NCBI GenBank assembly: GCA_030536555.1
Contig: JAUNPU010000001.1
Span: 209,462 to 273,461 of the forward strand
Reading direction: 5' to 3'
Source of the DNA: Eubacteriales bacterium
Lineage (GTDB): Bacteria; Bacillota; Clostridia; Lachnospirales; Lachnospiraceae
DNA: 64,000 bases
Shown: one piece after another, positions 24,853-34,114 of the stretch
How the letters are laid out: every line of letters starts with the position of its first letter
Position numbering within the stretch: position 1 is the first letter of the stretch
Program-made: the position numbers and the translations under genes
The notes under the pieces: generated by a model
What the model was told of the DNA's origin: nothing
The model's database searches: none
Seen by the model: the letters and a program-made list of their open reading frames with translations, nothing else

Positions 24853-25719
24853 ATGAAGAAAAAGCTGGAAGACCTGAATTTATTGGATGATTTTTTGTTT
24901 GGTTCGCTGGTGAGCTATCCGGGACTGGGGGTAAAGTTCATCCGACTGCTATTGCAGATCATTTTCGGGAGAACGTTCGGAAAGCTGGTTGTACATCCGC
25001 AGAAGGTCTACTATGGCAGCGATACGGATAAGCATGGAACACGGCTGGATGTATATCTGGAAGAGGAACAGGAAAGTGACTTTACAGCAGAGGAAGATGA
25101 GGAGCCGGGCGGTGCTACAATCTATGATGTGGAGCCGGATCAGAACGATAATGAGGCGGCGCGGACAGCGCTCCCGAAGCGGATTCGATTCTATCATGCG
25201 AAGATTGATGCGCAGAGCTTAAAGTCGGGGGAGACCTATCATGCGCTGAAGAACGTGGTCATCATCATAATTACGCCGTATGATCCCTTCGGGATTGACC
25301 GTATGGTTTATACGATTCAGAACCGCTGCCGGGAAGAACCGGATATGCTGTATGATGACGGCGCGATGACAGTATACCTGTATACGAAAGGGCATAGAGG
25401 AAATCCGCCGGAAGAACTGCAAAAGCTGCTCCGCTATATGGAACATACTACAGAGGAGAACGCTACGACGAAAGAGCTGCAGGATATCCAGCAGATGGTG
25501 GAGGTAGTGAAGCGAGACGGGGAGGTGTCGATAGAATATATGAAGATTTATGAGAGAGAAGAGATGCTGCTGAACAGGGGGCGGCAGGAGGGACGTCGAG
25601 AAGGAGAACTCCGAGAGCGGACGAATACAGAGGCGCAGCGATTGCGTGCGGACGCAGCGGAGCAGGAGAATGCCCGCCTGCGGGCCGAGCTTGCACGGCT
25701 GAAAGCCGGGCAAGTCTGA
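24853..25719 (+). CDS. Rpn/PD-(D/E)XK family putative nuclease (transposase-like)
   Basis: A 288-residue member of the Rpn/PDDEXK_2 group widespread in Lachnospiraceae. Visible marks are LNLLDDFLFG near the start, HGTRLDVYLEEE with the conserved Asp, ATIYDVEPDQND with the Glu-x-x-x-Gln-like position, and PKRIRFYHAKIDAQSLKSGETYHALKNVVIIIITPYDPF. The C-terminus is a charged coiled coil (Arg/Glu-rich, residues about 225-285). ATG 24853 has GGAAGGAG upstream; the longer frame from 24754 lacks a ribosome site. The gene has its own promoter and is bracketed by two identical 34-bp terminator repeats. Rpn proteins of E. coli promote RecA-independent recombination; function here is unproven. Confidence 0.83.
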   Translation: MKKKLEDLNLLDDFLFGSLVSYPGLGVKFIRLLLQIIFGRTFGKLVVHPQKVYYGSDTDKHGTRLDVYLEEEQESDFTAEEDEEPGGATIYDVEPDQNDNEAARTALPKRIRFYHAKIDAQSLKSGETYHALKNVVIIIITPYDPFGIDRMVYTIQNRCREEPDMLYDDGAMTVYLYTKGHRGNPPEELQKLLRYMEHTTEENATTKELQDIQQMVEVVKRDGEVSIEYMKIYEREEMLLNRGRQEGRREGELRERTNTEAQRLRADAAEQENARLRAELARLKAGQV

Positions 25720-25749
25720 ACATGTGAATGAAGCTGCAAGGTTTGTGGA

Positions 25750-25783
25750 TAAGTGGAGAAGCGCAGGCTTCTCCACTTATTTT
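25750..25783 (+). terminator. Intrinsic terminator, second copy of the 34-bp repeat
   Basis: Identical to 24609-24642. It ends the Rpn-like gene and overlaps the 3' end of topB, whose stop codon (25777-25779, minus strand) lies inside the right arm of the stem. Confidence 0.9.
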
Positions 25784-28062
25784 GTCTCATCAGACCTAAG
25801 ATTCAGCTTTGCAAATGCATCGGCAAATGCAGAGTTGATGGGTTCTTCGGCTTCTTTTTTCTGTTTGTTCAGGTAGTTGGCTACATCCCGCCTGGTGACA
25901 CCCTTGCCTTCTTTCCTGCGTCGCTCCTGGAAGGAGGAGAGCTTTTCCTTGTAGCCGCAGCGGCAGACGAAGATCTGACCGTCACCCTTGCCGCGCAGTT
26001 CCATTTTCTTGTGGCAGTTTGGACAGCGGGCATTGGAGGTGCGGGAAATGGTTTCCCGATGACCGCATTCCCGGTCCTGACAGACCAGCATCTCGCTGTT
26101 TTTGCCTTTGACGGAGAGCATGCGCCTGCCGCAGACCGGACACTTTGTATTGGTCAGGTTGTCGTGGCGGAACTGTCCCTGCCCGGACTTGATATCGTCA
26201 ATCAGGGCGGTGGAGTAGCTGCGGATATCGGACATGAATTCGCTGCGGGACAGAGAACCGGCGGCGATATGTGAGAGCCGCATCTCCCAGTCAGCGGTCA
26301 GCTCCGGCTTCTTTAAGTCTTCTGGAACCAGCTCCAGAAGCTGCCTTGCTTTGGAGGTCAGATGAATCTCTTTTCCTTTTCGTTCCAGTAAAAAGCTGGA
26401 AAACAGCTTTTCAATGATATCGGCGCGGGTCGCCACGGTGCCCAGACCGCCGGTCTCACCCAGGGTCTTTGCCACAGCCTTGTCGTGGGATTCCAGATAG
26501 GCAACCGGATTTTCCATGGCGGACAGCAGGGTGGCTTCTGTAAAATGAGCCGGAGGTTTGGTCTTACCTTCGGTCCTTGTGACAGTCAGGGAGGGGAGAA
26601 GGTCTCCTTTCCTTAAGTCGGGGAGAGACTGAGACCGGATGGAGGAATCGGTCCTGCTGTCGGCAAAATCGCTGTTGTTTGTACCGCTGCTCCCAAAGCT
26701 GTCCTCATCGCTGGCGTCATAAGTATCTTCGCTGTATGTAAACGTACTTTGGTCATAAGCCTCTTTCCATCCGGCGGACTTCGTAATATTGCCGTGGGCG
26801 GTGAACAGTTCTCCGCCGATATCCACCTGCAGTGTGATCTGCTCGTACTGGTACGGAGGGCAGAGGACCGCAAGAAAACGCCGTACCACCAGGTCGTAGA
26901 TCCGCCGCTCGTCCACGGTCATGTGGTCCAGCTGCACGAACTGCTCAGTCGGGATGATAGCGTGGTGATCGGAGACTTTTGCATCATTTACAAAGGCAGG
27001 ATTTGCTGCAATCGGCTGCATGGAGAGGCGTCCGGCAAGCTTGCGGTAGGGGCCGATGCTGATGGCTTTTAAGCGTTCCTTCAGGGTCGGAACAATGTCG
27101 CTGCTCAAATACCGGGAATCGGTCCTCGGATAGGTCAGTACCTTATGGTTCTCGTAGAGCCGCTGCATGATGTTCAGGGTCTCTTTGGCAGAGTAGTCGA
27201 ACCGCCTGTTGGCTTCCCGCTGCAGCTCCGTCAGGTCGTAGAGCTGTGGGGCCGGCTGCTTCTTCGGCGTGCGGCTTACGTCGGTCACGGTACCGGGCTG
27301 GCGGTTCATATTCTCGATTAAGGCGTTGACGCGTGCCCGGTCAAAACTCCGTGTGCTCTTCGACTGGCGGTCCTGCCAGACAAGGGTCAGGGCAGGGGAA
27401 AAAGAGCGGGCGGTAATGCCATAGTAAGGCTGGGGCACAAATGCGCGGATATCAGCCTCCCGTCTTGCAATCATGGCAAGGGTCGGTGTCTGGACGCGGC
27501 CGCAGGAAAGCTGTGCGTTGTATTTGCAGGTCAGGGCGCGGGTGGCATTGATGCCCACCAGCCAGTCAGCCTCGGCCCGGCACATGGCGGCGTCGTAGAG
27601 ATGGTCATATTCGTGTCCGTTCTTCAGATGGGCAAAGCCTTCCCGGATTGCCTTGTCGGTGACGGAAGAGATCCAGAGCCGTTTGATCGGCTTCTTACTG
27701 CCGGCTTTTGCCAGAATCAGCCTGGCCACCAGCTCGCCTTCCCGGCCGGCATCGGTGGCAATGATGATCTCGTTTACATCCTTTCGGTGAATCAGGACTT
27801 TGACTGCCTGATACTGTTTGCCGGTCTGTCTGATGACCTCCAGCTGAAACGGGTCCGGCATAAGCGGCAGGTCCTTCATATTCCATTCTTTATAAGCTTT
27901 ATCATAATCTTCCGGGTCTGCCAGGGTCACCAGATGTCCCAGTCCCCAGGTGACGATGTAGCGGTCTCCCTCGATGGAGGTGGGAGTCTTCTTCTCACAG
28001 TGTAAGACCCGGGCGATGTCGCGGCCGACGGACGGTTTTTCTGCGATTACAAGTGATTTCAT
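25777..28062 (-). CDS. topB: DNA topoisomerase III (type IA)
   Basis: A 761-residue type IA topoisomerase. TOPRIM: KSLVIAEKPSVGRDIARVL at the start and IIIATDAGREGELVARLI. The catalytic Tyr lies in VLTYPRTDSRYLSSD; AQLSCGRVQTPTLAMI marks the family. The C-terminus adds zinc-ribbon pieces (CPVCGRRM, CQDRECGH, CPNCHKKM, CRCGYKEK), longer than E. coli TopB. It decatenates and relaxes DNA by single-strand passage. AAAGGAG precedes the ATG on the minus strand. The gene is convergent with the Rpn-like gene and its 3' end overlaps that gene's terminator. TopB is often found on conjugative elements, but no conjugation gene lies near, so a chromosomal copy is equally likely. Confidence 0.95.
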   Translation of the reverse strand: MKSLVIAEKPSVGRDIARVLHCEKKTPTSIEGDRYIVTWGLGHLVTLADPEDYDKAYKEWNMKDLPLMPDPFQLEVIRQTGKQYQAVKVLIHRKDVNEIIIATDAGREGELVARLILAKAGSKKPIKRLWISSVTDKAIREGFAHLKNGHEYDHLYDAAMCRAEADWLVGINATRALTCKYNAQLSCGRVQTPTLAMIARREADIRAFVPQPYYGITARSFSPALTLVWQDRQSKSTRSFDRARVNALIENMNRQPGTVTDVSRTPKKQPAPQLYDLTELQREANRRFDYSAKETLNIMQRLYENHKVLTYPRTDSRYLSSDIVPTLKERLKAISIGPYRKLAGRLSMQPIAANPAFVNDAKVSDHHAIIPTEQFVQLDHMTVDERRIYDLVVRRFLAVLCPPYQYEQITLQVDIGGELFTAHGNITKSAGWKEAYDQSTFTYSEDTYDASDEDSFGSSGTNNSDFADSRTDSSIRSQSLPDLRKGDLLPSLTVTRTEGKTKPPAHFTEATLLSAMENPVAYLESHDKAVAKTLGETGGLGTVATRADIIEKLFSSFLLERKGKEIHLTSKARQLLELVPEDLKKPELTADWEMRLSHIAAGSLSRSEFMSDIRSYSTALIDDIKSGQGQFRHDNLTNTKCPVCGRRMLSVKGKNSEMLVCQDRECGHRETISRTSNARCPNCHKKMELRGKGDGQIFVCRCGYKEKLSSFQERRRKEGKGVTRRDVANYLNKQKKEAEEPINSAFADAFAKLNLRSDETK

Positions 28063-28153
28063 GTATAGATGCTCCTTTAGAGGTTTTTATTTATTGTATC
28101 AGAACATTGGGGGAAAGACCAGTGGGGACGTGAATTTGTTTGCTGAAAAGGGA

Positions 28154-28182
28154 TTGACATTCATGGGTGGAATAACTATACT
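28154..28182 (+). promoter_or_regulatory. Sigma-A promoter for the second Rpn-like gene
   Basis: TTGACA (28154-28159) and TATACT (28177-28182), spacer 17, on the 216-base divergent stretch upstream of topB. Confidence 0.8.
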
Positions 28183-28278
28183 TTATATAAGCTTCGCAGA
28201 AAATTCATTTCTGCAAAGTCTGAAATTCTTATACATCTTGTTTTCATCATTTTTTTCAATTATAATGGAGGTAGTTAC

Positions 28279-29217
28279 ATGAGAAAAAATCTAAAAATGT
28301 ATTCAAAACCAGGCAGGGCAGCATATCGTCTGAGACGTTTTTTTGTCAGGAGAAACTATAAGGACAGGCTGTTTGTGGCGTTGTTTCACAGCAAAAAGGA
28401 GTTATTGCAGCTTTATAATGGACTGAATGGAACCAATTATACGAATCCGGATGATTTGGAAATCACAACGATGGATGATGTGGTATACCTTGGCATGAAG
28501 AATGACTGCTCCTTTATGATTGGAAGTTATCTGAATCTGTATGAGCAGCAGTCTACATTTTGTCCTAATATGCCGATACGTGGACTGATCTATTTGATTG
28601 ACATTTACCAGAGCTACATTGCAAAGCATCAGTTTAACCTGTATGGGCGTAAGCGGATTATGCTTCCAACTCCCAAATATATTGTATTTTATAATGGTAC
28701 AGAGGAGAGACCGGATCGGGAAGAGTGCAGACTGTCAGAATCTTTTAAGGAGAGTGACGGCTGCCTGGAATTTGTTGCAACCGTTTATAATATTAATAAG
28801 GGGCATAATCAGGAGTTGATGAAGCAGTGCAGCACGCTTGCAGGATATTCGACGTTGATTGATATGGTCCGGAATTATCAGAAGGCAGGCATGGGATTGG
28901 CTGAGGCAGTTGATGCAGCCTGTGTTTACTGTATTGAGAATGATATTCTCCGGGAGTATCTGGAGAAGAACAGGAGCGAGGTGATGAGAGTGCTGTTGAC
29001 AGAGTATGATGCGAAGAAGCAGCGGAAGATGGATATGCGGGATGCGAGAGAGGAAGGAAAGGCAGAAGGCAGAGCAGAGGGCGAGGCAGAGGAGCGAACT
29101 AAATTCCTTCGTCTTATTGATGCAATGGCTGCAGATGGCAAGACAGCTGAGATTCCTCGACTGAGCAGAGAACCGGGATTTTTGAGAGAGATGGAGAACG
29201 AATACCATATCAGATAA
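28279..29217 (+). CDS. Rpn-like/PD-(D/E)XK family protein
   Basis: A 312-residue protein of the same broad nuclease-like group as the gene at 24853, but from another branch. It shows YKDRLFVALFHSKKELLQLYNGLNGTNY, then TMDDVVYLGMKNDCSFMIGSYLNLYEQQST with the Asp and Glu-x-Gln of the degenerate nuclease core, and KYIVFYNGTEERPDR. The C-terminus has a basic/acidic repeat (EEGKAEGRAEGEAEERT) that is typical of this family. AATGGAGG precedes the ATG. It has its own promoter and is followed 21 bases later by the membrane protein at 29239. Families of this kind occur in many near-copies per genome; biological role unknown. Confidence 0.8.
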   Translation: MRKNLKMYSKPGRAAYRLRRFFVRRNYKDRLFVALFHSKKELLQLYNGLNGTNYTNPDDLEITTMDDVVYLGMKNDCSFMIGSYLNLYEQQSTFCPNMPIRGLIYLIDIYQSYIAKHQFNLYGRKRIMLPTPKYIVFYNGTEERPDREECRLSESFKESDGCLEFVATVYNINKGHNQELMKQCSTLAGYSTLIDMVRNYQKAGMGLAEAVDAACVYCIENDILREYLEKNRSEVMRVLLTEYDAKKQRKMDMRDAREEGKAEGRAEGEAEERTKFLRLIDAMAADGKTAEIPRLSREPGFLREMENEYHIR

Positions 29218-29238
29218 ATGAAAGCTGGAGGAAAGCGG

Positions 29239-30795
29239 ATGGAACAGACAACAGAGGATAAACAGACAACAGAGAACATCGGGTGCTGGCGTAGTGCCAT
29301 GAACAGAATCCTGTGGGGAATCGGACTGACCGGAATTACATGGAACTTTCTGGGGCTTGATTATGTGCTTCCGCTGATTGGTGTGATTCAGCTGCTGCTG
29401 GGCTTTCGGGCGCTTCGGCGGGAACATGCAGCCTGGTATACAGGGTATGGATTGGCGTGGATAAAGGTGGCGGGCTGTCTGGCAGTTCTGATCCTCAATG
29501 CCACAGTATATCGGACGAGGGTGCTGGAATCGGCGGCGGGCACCGTTCTTGTCTGGCTGGGCGTGGCTGCCACCTTTGGAGTGCTGCTCAGTCTGAGAGA
29601 GGGATTCCGGCAGGCGCAGAGGAAGGTGGAGCTTCCGGTGCATACCGGCTGTGTGGATGGAATGATTGTCTGGAATGCAGGAAGTCTGCTGCTTGCGAAG
29701 ATGGGGTATCACGGACTGGTCCTGGGGCTGGTGCTTATGATTCTGTTCTTTTTGCTGCTTCGTGGCATGTACCGCCTGTCTGTGGAACTGGAGAAAGCGG
29801 GATATGAGGTGCAGTCTCTGTCAGTACAGCCGGAATTGCCGGAATATATGACAGACGGGAAGATAGCGGGATGGATTCTTGGGGTACTGGTGGTGGGAAT
29901 TGGATGCGGATATCTGTTCCTGAACCGGTATCACATGGAGTGGCATCAGATGGAGCCGGCAGGGGCGGCGCAGGCGGGACAGGAAGAAGCGGCAGAAGAT
30001 CTGGCGCAGATCCGCAGGAATCTTGCGGTACTTGGCTTTCCGGAAGACATTTTAAAGGATCTGCGTCCGGAAGATGTGCTGGCATGCAGGGGAGCGTTGC
30101 AGGTGCTGGTCAGCGAGGAGGATTACCCGGTCAACGACGGGGATGAGGTGCGCACGCAGCAGGGCAGCAGCACGCAGATCCGTACGGAGTATGATGTAAA
30201 AGAGCTGCACCTGACCGGAATCGCGGTGGAACTGCCGGGGGATGGCGCCGGAAGTGGCGTGAGGGATGTTCCGGGGGACGAGGGTGAGAACTTAAAACGC
30301 TGGAAGCTGTTCCATCATTTTCGCTGGACGAAGAATCCGGGATTTTACGGGACGGAAGCGCTGCAGATCTTGCCTGCATATCGGATGGAAATGGGCGGCT
30401 GCGTGGAGGACGGTCCGTTTACTGGGCAGGTTCTGTATGACAGGAATGGTGAGACGATGGCGGCAGATTACTATGCTCTTGGATGCGAGACCTATGATCA
30501 GGACCGTATGCTGTTTGGAGGTCAGACCGCCACGGATGTATTTGCGGAATTTTCCATGCCAGGGCAGGGGGAGCATCATCGCGGTTACGTGTCTTATGAA
30601 GTGAGGGAGCGGGAATCGCTTGTTACGGTGGATTCCTGGGTGAATTATGTGCATCAGAGCAGCGGTGTGCAGTATCCGGTGCAGACGGCAAAGGAGTATC
30701 GGATGGCGCCGGGGATATTTGGCAATGCATTTCGGGTGGTGCAGGATGCGCTGCAGTTCTATGAATCAGAAATATCATTTTACCACGTCTATTGA
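29239..30795 (+). CDS. Hypothetical membrane protein
   Basis: A 518-residue protein I do not recognise. Four to five hydrophobic segments fill roughly the first 180 residues (IGVIQLLLGF; WIKVAGCLAVLILNATVY; VLVWLGVAATFGVLLSL; LGLVLMILFFLLLRGMY); one more (IAGWILGVLVVGIGCGYLF) lies at about residue 210. A soluble domain of about 290 residues follows, with a helical, acidic stretch (PEDILKDLRPEDVLACRGA) and a beta-rich C-terminal part. The second half is probably outside the cell. ATG 29239 is chosen because GGAGG is seven bases upstream. It follows the Rpn-like gene closely and may share its transcript. No enzyme motif is seen. Confidence 0.7.
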   Translation: MEQTTEDKQTTENIGCWRSAMNRILWGIGLTGITWNFLGLDYVLPLIGVIQLLLGFRALRREHAAWYTGYGLAWIKVAGCLAVLILNATVYRTRVLESAAGTVLVWLGVAATFGVLLSLREGFRQAQRKVELPVHTGCVDGMIVWNAGSLLLAKMGYHGLVLGLVLMILFFLLLRGMYRLSVELEKAGYEVQSLSVQPELPEYMTDGKIAGWILGVLVVGIGCGYLFLNRYHMEWHQMEPAGAAQAGQEEAAEDLAQIRRNLAVLGFPEDILKDLRPEDVLACRGALQVLVSEEDYPVNDGDEVRTQQGSSTQIRTEYDVKELHLTGIAVELPGDGAGSGVRDVPGDEGENLKRWKLFHHFRWTKNPGFYGTEALQILPAYRMEMGGCVEDGPFTGQVLYDRNGETMAADYYALGCETYDQDRMLFGGQTATDVFAEFSMPGQGEHHRGYVSYEVRERESLVTVDSWVNYVHQSSGVQYPVQTAKEYRMAPGIFGNAFRVVQDALQFYESEISFYHVY

Positions 30796-30807
30796 GAATT
30801 TTATTAT

Positions 30808-30836
30808 TTGAGAAGAATACGTTACTATTTTATAAT
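30808..30836 (+). promoter_or_regulatory. Sigma-A promoter for the PTS operon
   Basis: TTGAGA (30808-30813) and TATAAT (30831-30836), spacer 17. AAGGAGG lies before the EIIC start. No RAT-type antiterminator hairpin is obvious in the short leader. Confidence 0.75.
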
Positions 30837-30881
30837 GATTTTATAGATAGATTCTATTTATCATTAAGGAGGATTTAACGT

Positions 30882-32132
30882 ATGAACAAGCTTCAGGAAT
30901 GGCTTCAGAAGTGGCTGATGCCGATCGCAACGATGCTGGAAAAACAAAAGCACCTTCAGGCTATCAAGGATGGTATCGTGGGAATCGTCCCGATTATCAT
31001 CATCGGTTCCTTCTGCCTGGTACCGACCGGCGTGGGCAACCTGATTGGCGGCGGCGTGCTGGAGTGGGTGAACGCTCACAATGATATCCTGACACTGCCT
31101 ACCTACTTTACAACCAATATCATGTCTCTGTATGCAGTGCTTTACATTGCCAACTCGCTGGCAAAGCGCTACAAGATCAAGAACGTGCTGGTAGGCGCAT
31201 CTGCAATCCTGGTACATCTGATCTTAAGTGTGACGGTTACAGAAGGTGCATGGAATGTCACCTATCTGGCAGCTGAGGGCCTGTTTGTGGCAATCATTTC
31301 CGCAATTTTTGCAGTGGAGGTGGTTCGTCTCTGTAATAAATATCATCTGACCATCAAGATGCCGGACAGTGTGCCGCCGATGGTAGCAGACAGCTTTTCC
31401 ATTCTGATTCCGCTGATTATTGATGTGGTGGCAGCTACAGCGGTGGCAAGCCTCTGCCAGACCTTTGGCGGAACCACATTCCCGCAGGTGATCATGAACG
31501 TTCTGGCTCCGGCCATCAGTTCTATGGACTCTCTGCCGGCGGTTATGATCGTCGTACTTCTGACCCAGCTGCTCTGGGTATTCGGACTTCACGGCGCGGC
31601 AATCACCTCCAGTGTGTGGGCTCCCTTTGCAATCGCCAATGCCACAGCCAATGCGGCGGCAGTAGCAGCAGGACAGGCTCCGACCCATGTATTTACCTTC
31701 GGTTTCTACTATGGATTTTTGCAGGTCAGCGGTTCTGGTATGACCCTTGGTCTTGTTATGATGATGATGATGTCCAAGGCAAAATCCTTAAAGACCATCG
31801 GACGGATCGGCTTCATCCCGTCTCTGTTCGGTGTAAATGAGCCGATTATCTTCGGTGTACCGCTGATCATGAACCCGTTTTTGATGATCCCGTTCGTATT
31901 TGGTCCGGTCGTGATCGCAGCTCTCAACTATCTGGCAATGTCAACCGGTCTGGTTGGTCTGCCGCTGTGGGAGTCTCCGGGATTCTTACCGCCGGGATTC
32001 CAGGCATTCCTTCTGACTCTGGACTGGAAGGCCGCTGTGATGGCTCTGCTGAATGTGGTCCTGATGACCGTATTCTACTATCCATTCTTTAAGATGATGG
32101 AAGCAGATGAGCTGAAAAAAGAGGCAGAATAA
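30882..32132 (+). CDS. PTS EIIC, lactose/cellobiose family
   Basis: A 416-residue membrane permease of the lactose/cellobiose PTS family. It has about ten helices and the motifs LQAIKDGIVGIVPIIIIGSFCL, WVFGLHGAAITSSVWAPF and IPSLFGVNEPIIFGVPLIMNPFLMIPF, the last carrying the conserved Asn-Glu that binds sugar in this family. It takes up and phosphorylates a disaccharide together with EIIB (34115) and EIIA (34426). The regulator gene lies between EIIC and EIIB. Downstream genes (alpha-glucosidase, HAD phosphatase, purine nucleoside phosphorylase) suggest a substrate other than cellobiose. Confidence 0.93.
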   Translation: MNKLQEWLQKWLMPIATMLEKQKHLQAIKDGIVGIVPIIIIGSFCLVPTGVGNLIGGGVLEWVNAHNDILTLPTYFTTNIMSLYAVLYIANSLAKRYKIKNVLVGASAILVHLILSVTVTEGAWNVTYLAAEGLFVAIISAIFAVEVVRLCNKYHLTIKMPDSVPPMVADSFSILIPLIIDVVAATAVASLCQTFGGTTFPQVIMNVLAPAISSMDSLPAVMIVVLLTQLLWVFGLHGAAITSSVWAPFAIANATANAAAVAAGQAPTHVFTFGFYYGFLQVSGSGMTLGLVMMMMMSKAKSLKTIGRIGFIPSLFGVNEPIIFGVPLIMNPFLMIPFVFGPVVIAALNYLAMSTGLVGLPLWESPGFLPPGFQAFLLTLDWKAAVMALLNVVLMTVFYYPFFKMMEADELKKEAE

Positions 32133-32175
32133 TTCCATAAGATATGATATAATTGACAGCAAAGGAGGAGTTCTT

Positions 32176-34110
32176 TTGCTGTCAATACGTCAAAAGACCA
32201 TGATTCAGTGCGTGCTGGGACATCCCGAGGGGATTTCCGGAAAGCAGCTTTCTGAGGAACTGAGAGTCAGCCAGAAGACTGCCAGGAATGACATCACGAT
32301 GATCAATCAGAGCTTTCGTGAAGCGGGAATCCAGATCAGCTCTGCTCAGAAGAATGGTTATTTTATAAGAGAAGAATACCGCAGCCAGATGATCCGGATT
32401 CTGGAGGAACAGCGGTTTCCGAAGGATGAGAAGGAGGCACAGACTCCGATTGAGCGCCGGATGGCGGTGCTGGACCGGGTTCTGGGGCGACCGGGCATTG
32501 CCATCGATCATATTGCGGAGACATTGTGTGTTTCCGAGCAGACCATATACAAGGATCTGGCTTATCTGGACAAGGTGCTGACAAGGGAATATGCTTTCTG
32601 CGGACTGTATGTGCAGAACCACAGAGCCTGTCTCCAGGCTTCCGAGAGGGAGATTCGGAGGCTGGTGTTCCGCATACTGACCGGCTGCATCATGCGGACC
32701 GGTCAGCTGATGCCCAGCACGTTGTATCAGCTGATGCGCGGCATTGTGAATCTCAATGAGATCTACACATTTTATGAGTATACGGTGCGGTACTGCAGGG
32801 AACGCCGGTATGGGATACCGGATCAGCTGCTTGCGGTCGCCGCATGGCTGATATTTTATACCAATGTACGCCGGGAGGAAGCCAACTTTCTGGAACCGGC
32901 GGAGTGTCATTCCTGTCAGGATGAACTGGCAGGTTTTCTGAACTATATGAATCAGACTCTGTTTCTGGAGCTGGAGAGCTGTGACCTGGAATTCATATAC
33001 CGTTTTCTGGACGGACTGGGATTCTGGCCTGCAGATTCGGAACGGCGCAGTCTGGAGAGGGAGAAGAACCGGCTGCTGATTCATGAATATTTCAAAAAGC
33101 TTGAAGATCAGTATCAGATTACCTTTGGAGAGGAAGCCGTCCGGCAGGCATTTTCCAAGGATCTGGATGATCTGATCCGAAGGGTGAAAGTAGGCTCCCA
33201 GCTTCAGGACTTTCCGGGAACGGCTTCGGAGCTGATGTCAGGGCTGGCTTGTGAAGCTGCCATGCTGATGGCGGGGCTTATATGCAGAGAGTGTCACCAG
33301 GTTCTGACCCGGGCGGAGCTTCGCAGAATCGCAGAGTACATTCTGGCTGGTGGAGAGAGGAAGCAGGGAAAGGTAGAGCTTCAGCTGCTCTCTGGTCCCG
33401 ACCGGGGAAGATACTACCATGTACTCCGGTGGATTCGGGAAAAGGCAGGCAGGTGGGTGCTGTTAAGGGAGCCCTGCCCCGGATACCTGCTGGATGAGGT
33501 CTGCGGGAGCCGGGAGCCGGATCTGCTGATTGCGGCGGAGCCGGTGGATGTTTCGTCCCATATCCCACTTTTGACGCTGTCGGGAGCGCTGACCGGGGCA
33601 GAGGAGCGGAGGCTGCGGCTGTTTCTGGAAGATATTTTTCTGAGAAAGCAGCTGGCATTGCTGAAGGAGACTTTGCTGAACGGACGGAGAGTGCTGTTTT
33701 TTGAGGACGGGCTGCCGCCGGAGGCTATGCTGAGTGCCTGCTGTCAGGTGCTGGAGGCTACAGGCAGCGTGGAAGACGGTCAGCAGTTCTGGCAGGAGCT
33801 TATGGAGCGGGAGCAGAATTACCCCACAGACCGGGAAGCGGGATGCAGGTTCTTCCTTCCATGGGAGCGGCATGCAGCTTCGGATGGTATCTGTCTGGGA
33901 ATCAGCCGACAGCCGGGACCGGGGAACGGAGTTGTATTGGCCGGTGCGTTTGCGCCCTGCTCGGAGGTGGATCCTGATGTGACCATCGGTTTGCTTCAGA
34001 GCATTTTAAAGACACAGGAAGCAGTCTGTCAGCTGCGAGATGCCGCAGATGCTGTGGAGGTTTTGCAGATTCTGGCAGATGGAATGATAAATAAATATGA
34101 CAGGAGGTAA
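32176..34110 (+). CDS. BglG/LicR-type PTS-regulated transcription activator
   Basis: A 644-residue regulator starting at TTG 32176, seven bases after AAAGGAGGAG; the next ATG (32200) has no site. Two N-terminal HTH units are visible (GISGKQLSEELRVSQKTARNDITMINQSF and IDHIAETLCVSEQTIYKDLAYLDKVL, the Mga-like one). PRD-like helical domains follow (about 150-390), then a GatB-like and an EIIA-like part (residues about 540-640). The EIIA part lacks the usual Pro-His active motif, so its phosphorylation site may be lost. It probably activates this operon in response to PTS phosphorylation. It sits between EIIC and EIIB, 44 bases after EIIC. Confidence 0.85.
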   Translation: MLSIRQKTMIQCVLGHPEGISGKQLSEELRVSQKTARNDITMINQSFREAGIQISSAQKNGYFIREEYRSQMIRILEEQRFPKDEKEAQTPIERRMAVLDRVLGRPGIAIDHIAETLCVSEQTIYKDLAYLDKVLTREYAFCGLYVQNHRACLQASEREIRRLVFRILTGCIMRTGQLMPSTLYQLMRGIVNLNEIYTFYEYTVRYCRERRYGIPDQLLAVAAWLIFYTNVRREEANFLEPAECHSCQDELAGFLNYMNQTLFLELESCDLEFIYRFLDGLGFWPADSERRSLEREKNRLLIHEYFKKLEDQYQITFGEEAVRQAFSKDLDDLIRRVKVGSQLQDFPGTASELMSGLACEAAMLMAGLICRECHQVLTRAELRRIAEYILAGGERKQGKVELQLLSGPDRGRYYHVLRWIREKAGRWVLLREPCPGYLLDEVCGSREPDLLIAAEPVDVSSHIPLLTLSGALTGAEERRLRLFLEDIFLRKQLALLKETLLNGRRVLFFEDGLPPEAMLSACCQVLEATGSVEDGQQFWQELMEREQNYPTDREAGCRFFLPWERHAASDGICLGISRQPGPGNGVVLAGAFAPCSEVDPDVTIGLLQSILKTQEAVCQLRDAADAVEVLQILADGMINKYDRR

Positions 34111-34114
34111 CAAC

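Noticed and set aside
25777..28062. topB as marker of a conjugative element
   Set aside because: No relaxase, coupling protein or mating-channel gene lies within the window, and a chromosomal topB is common.
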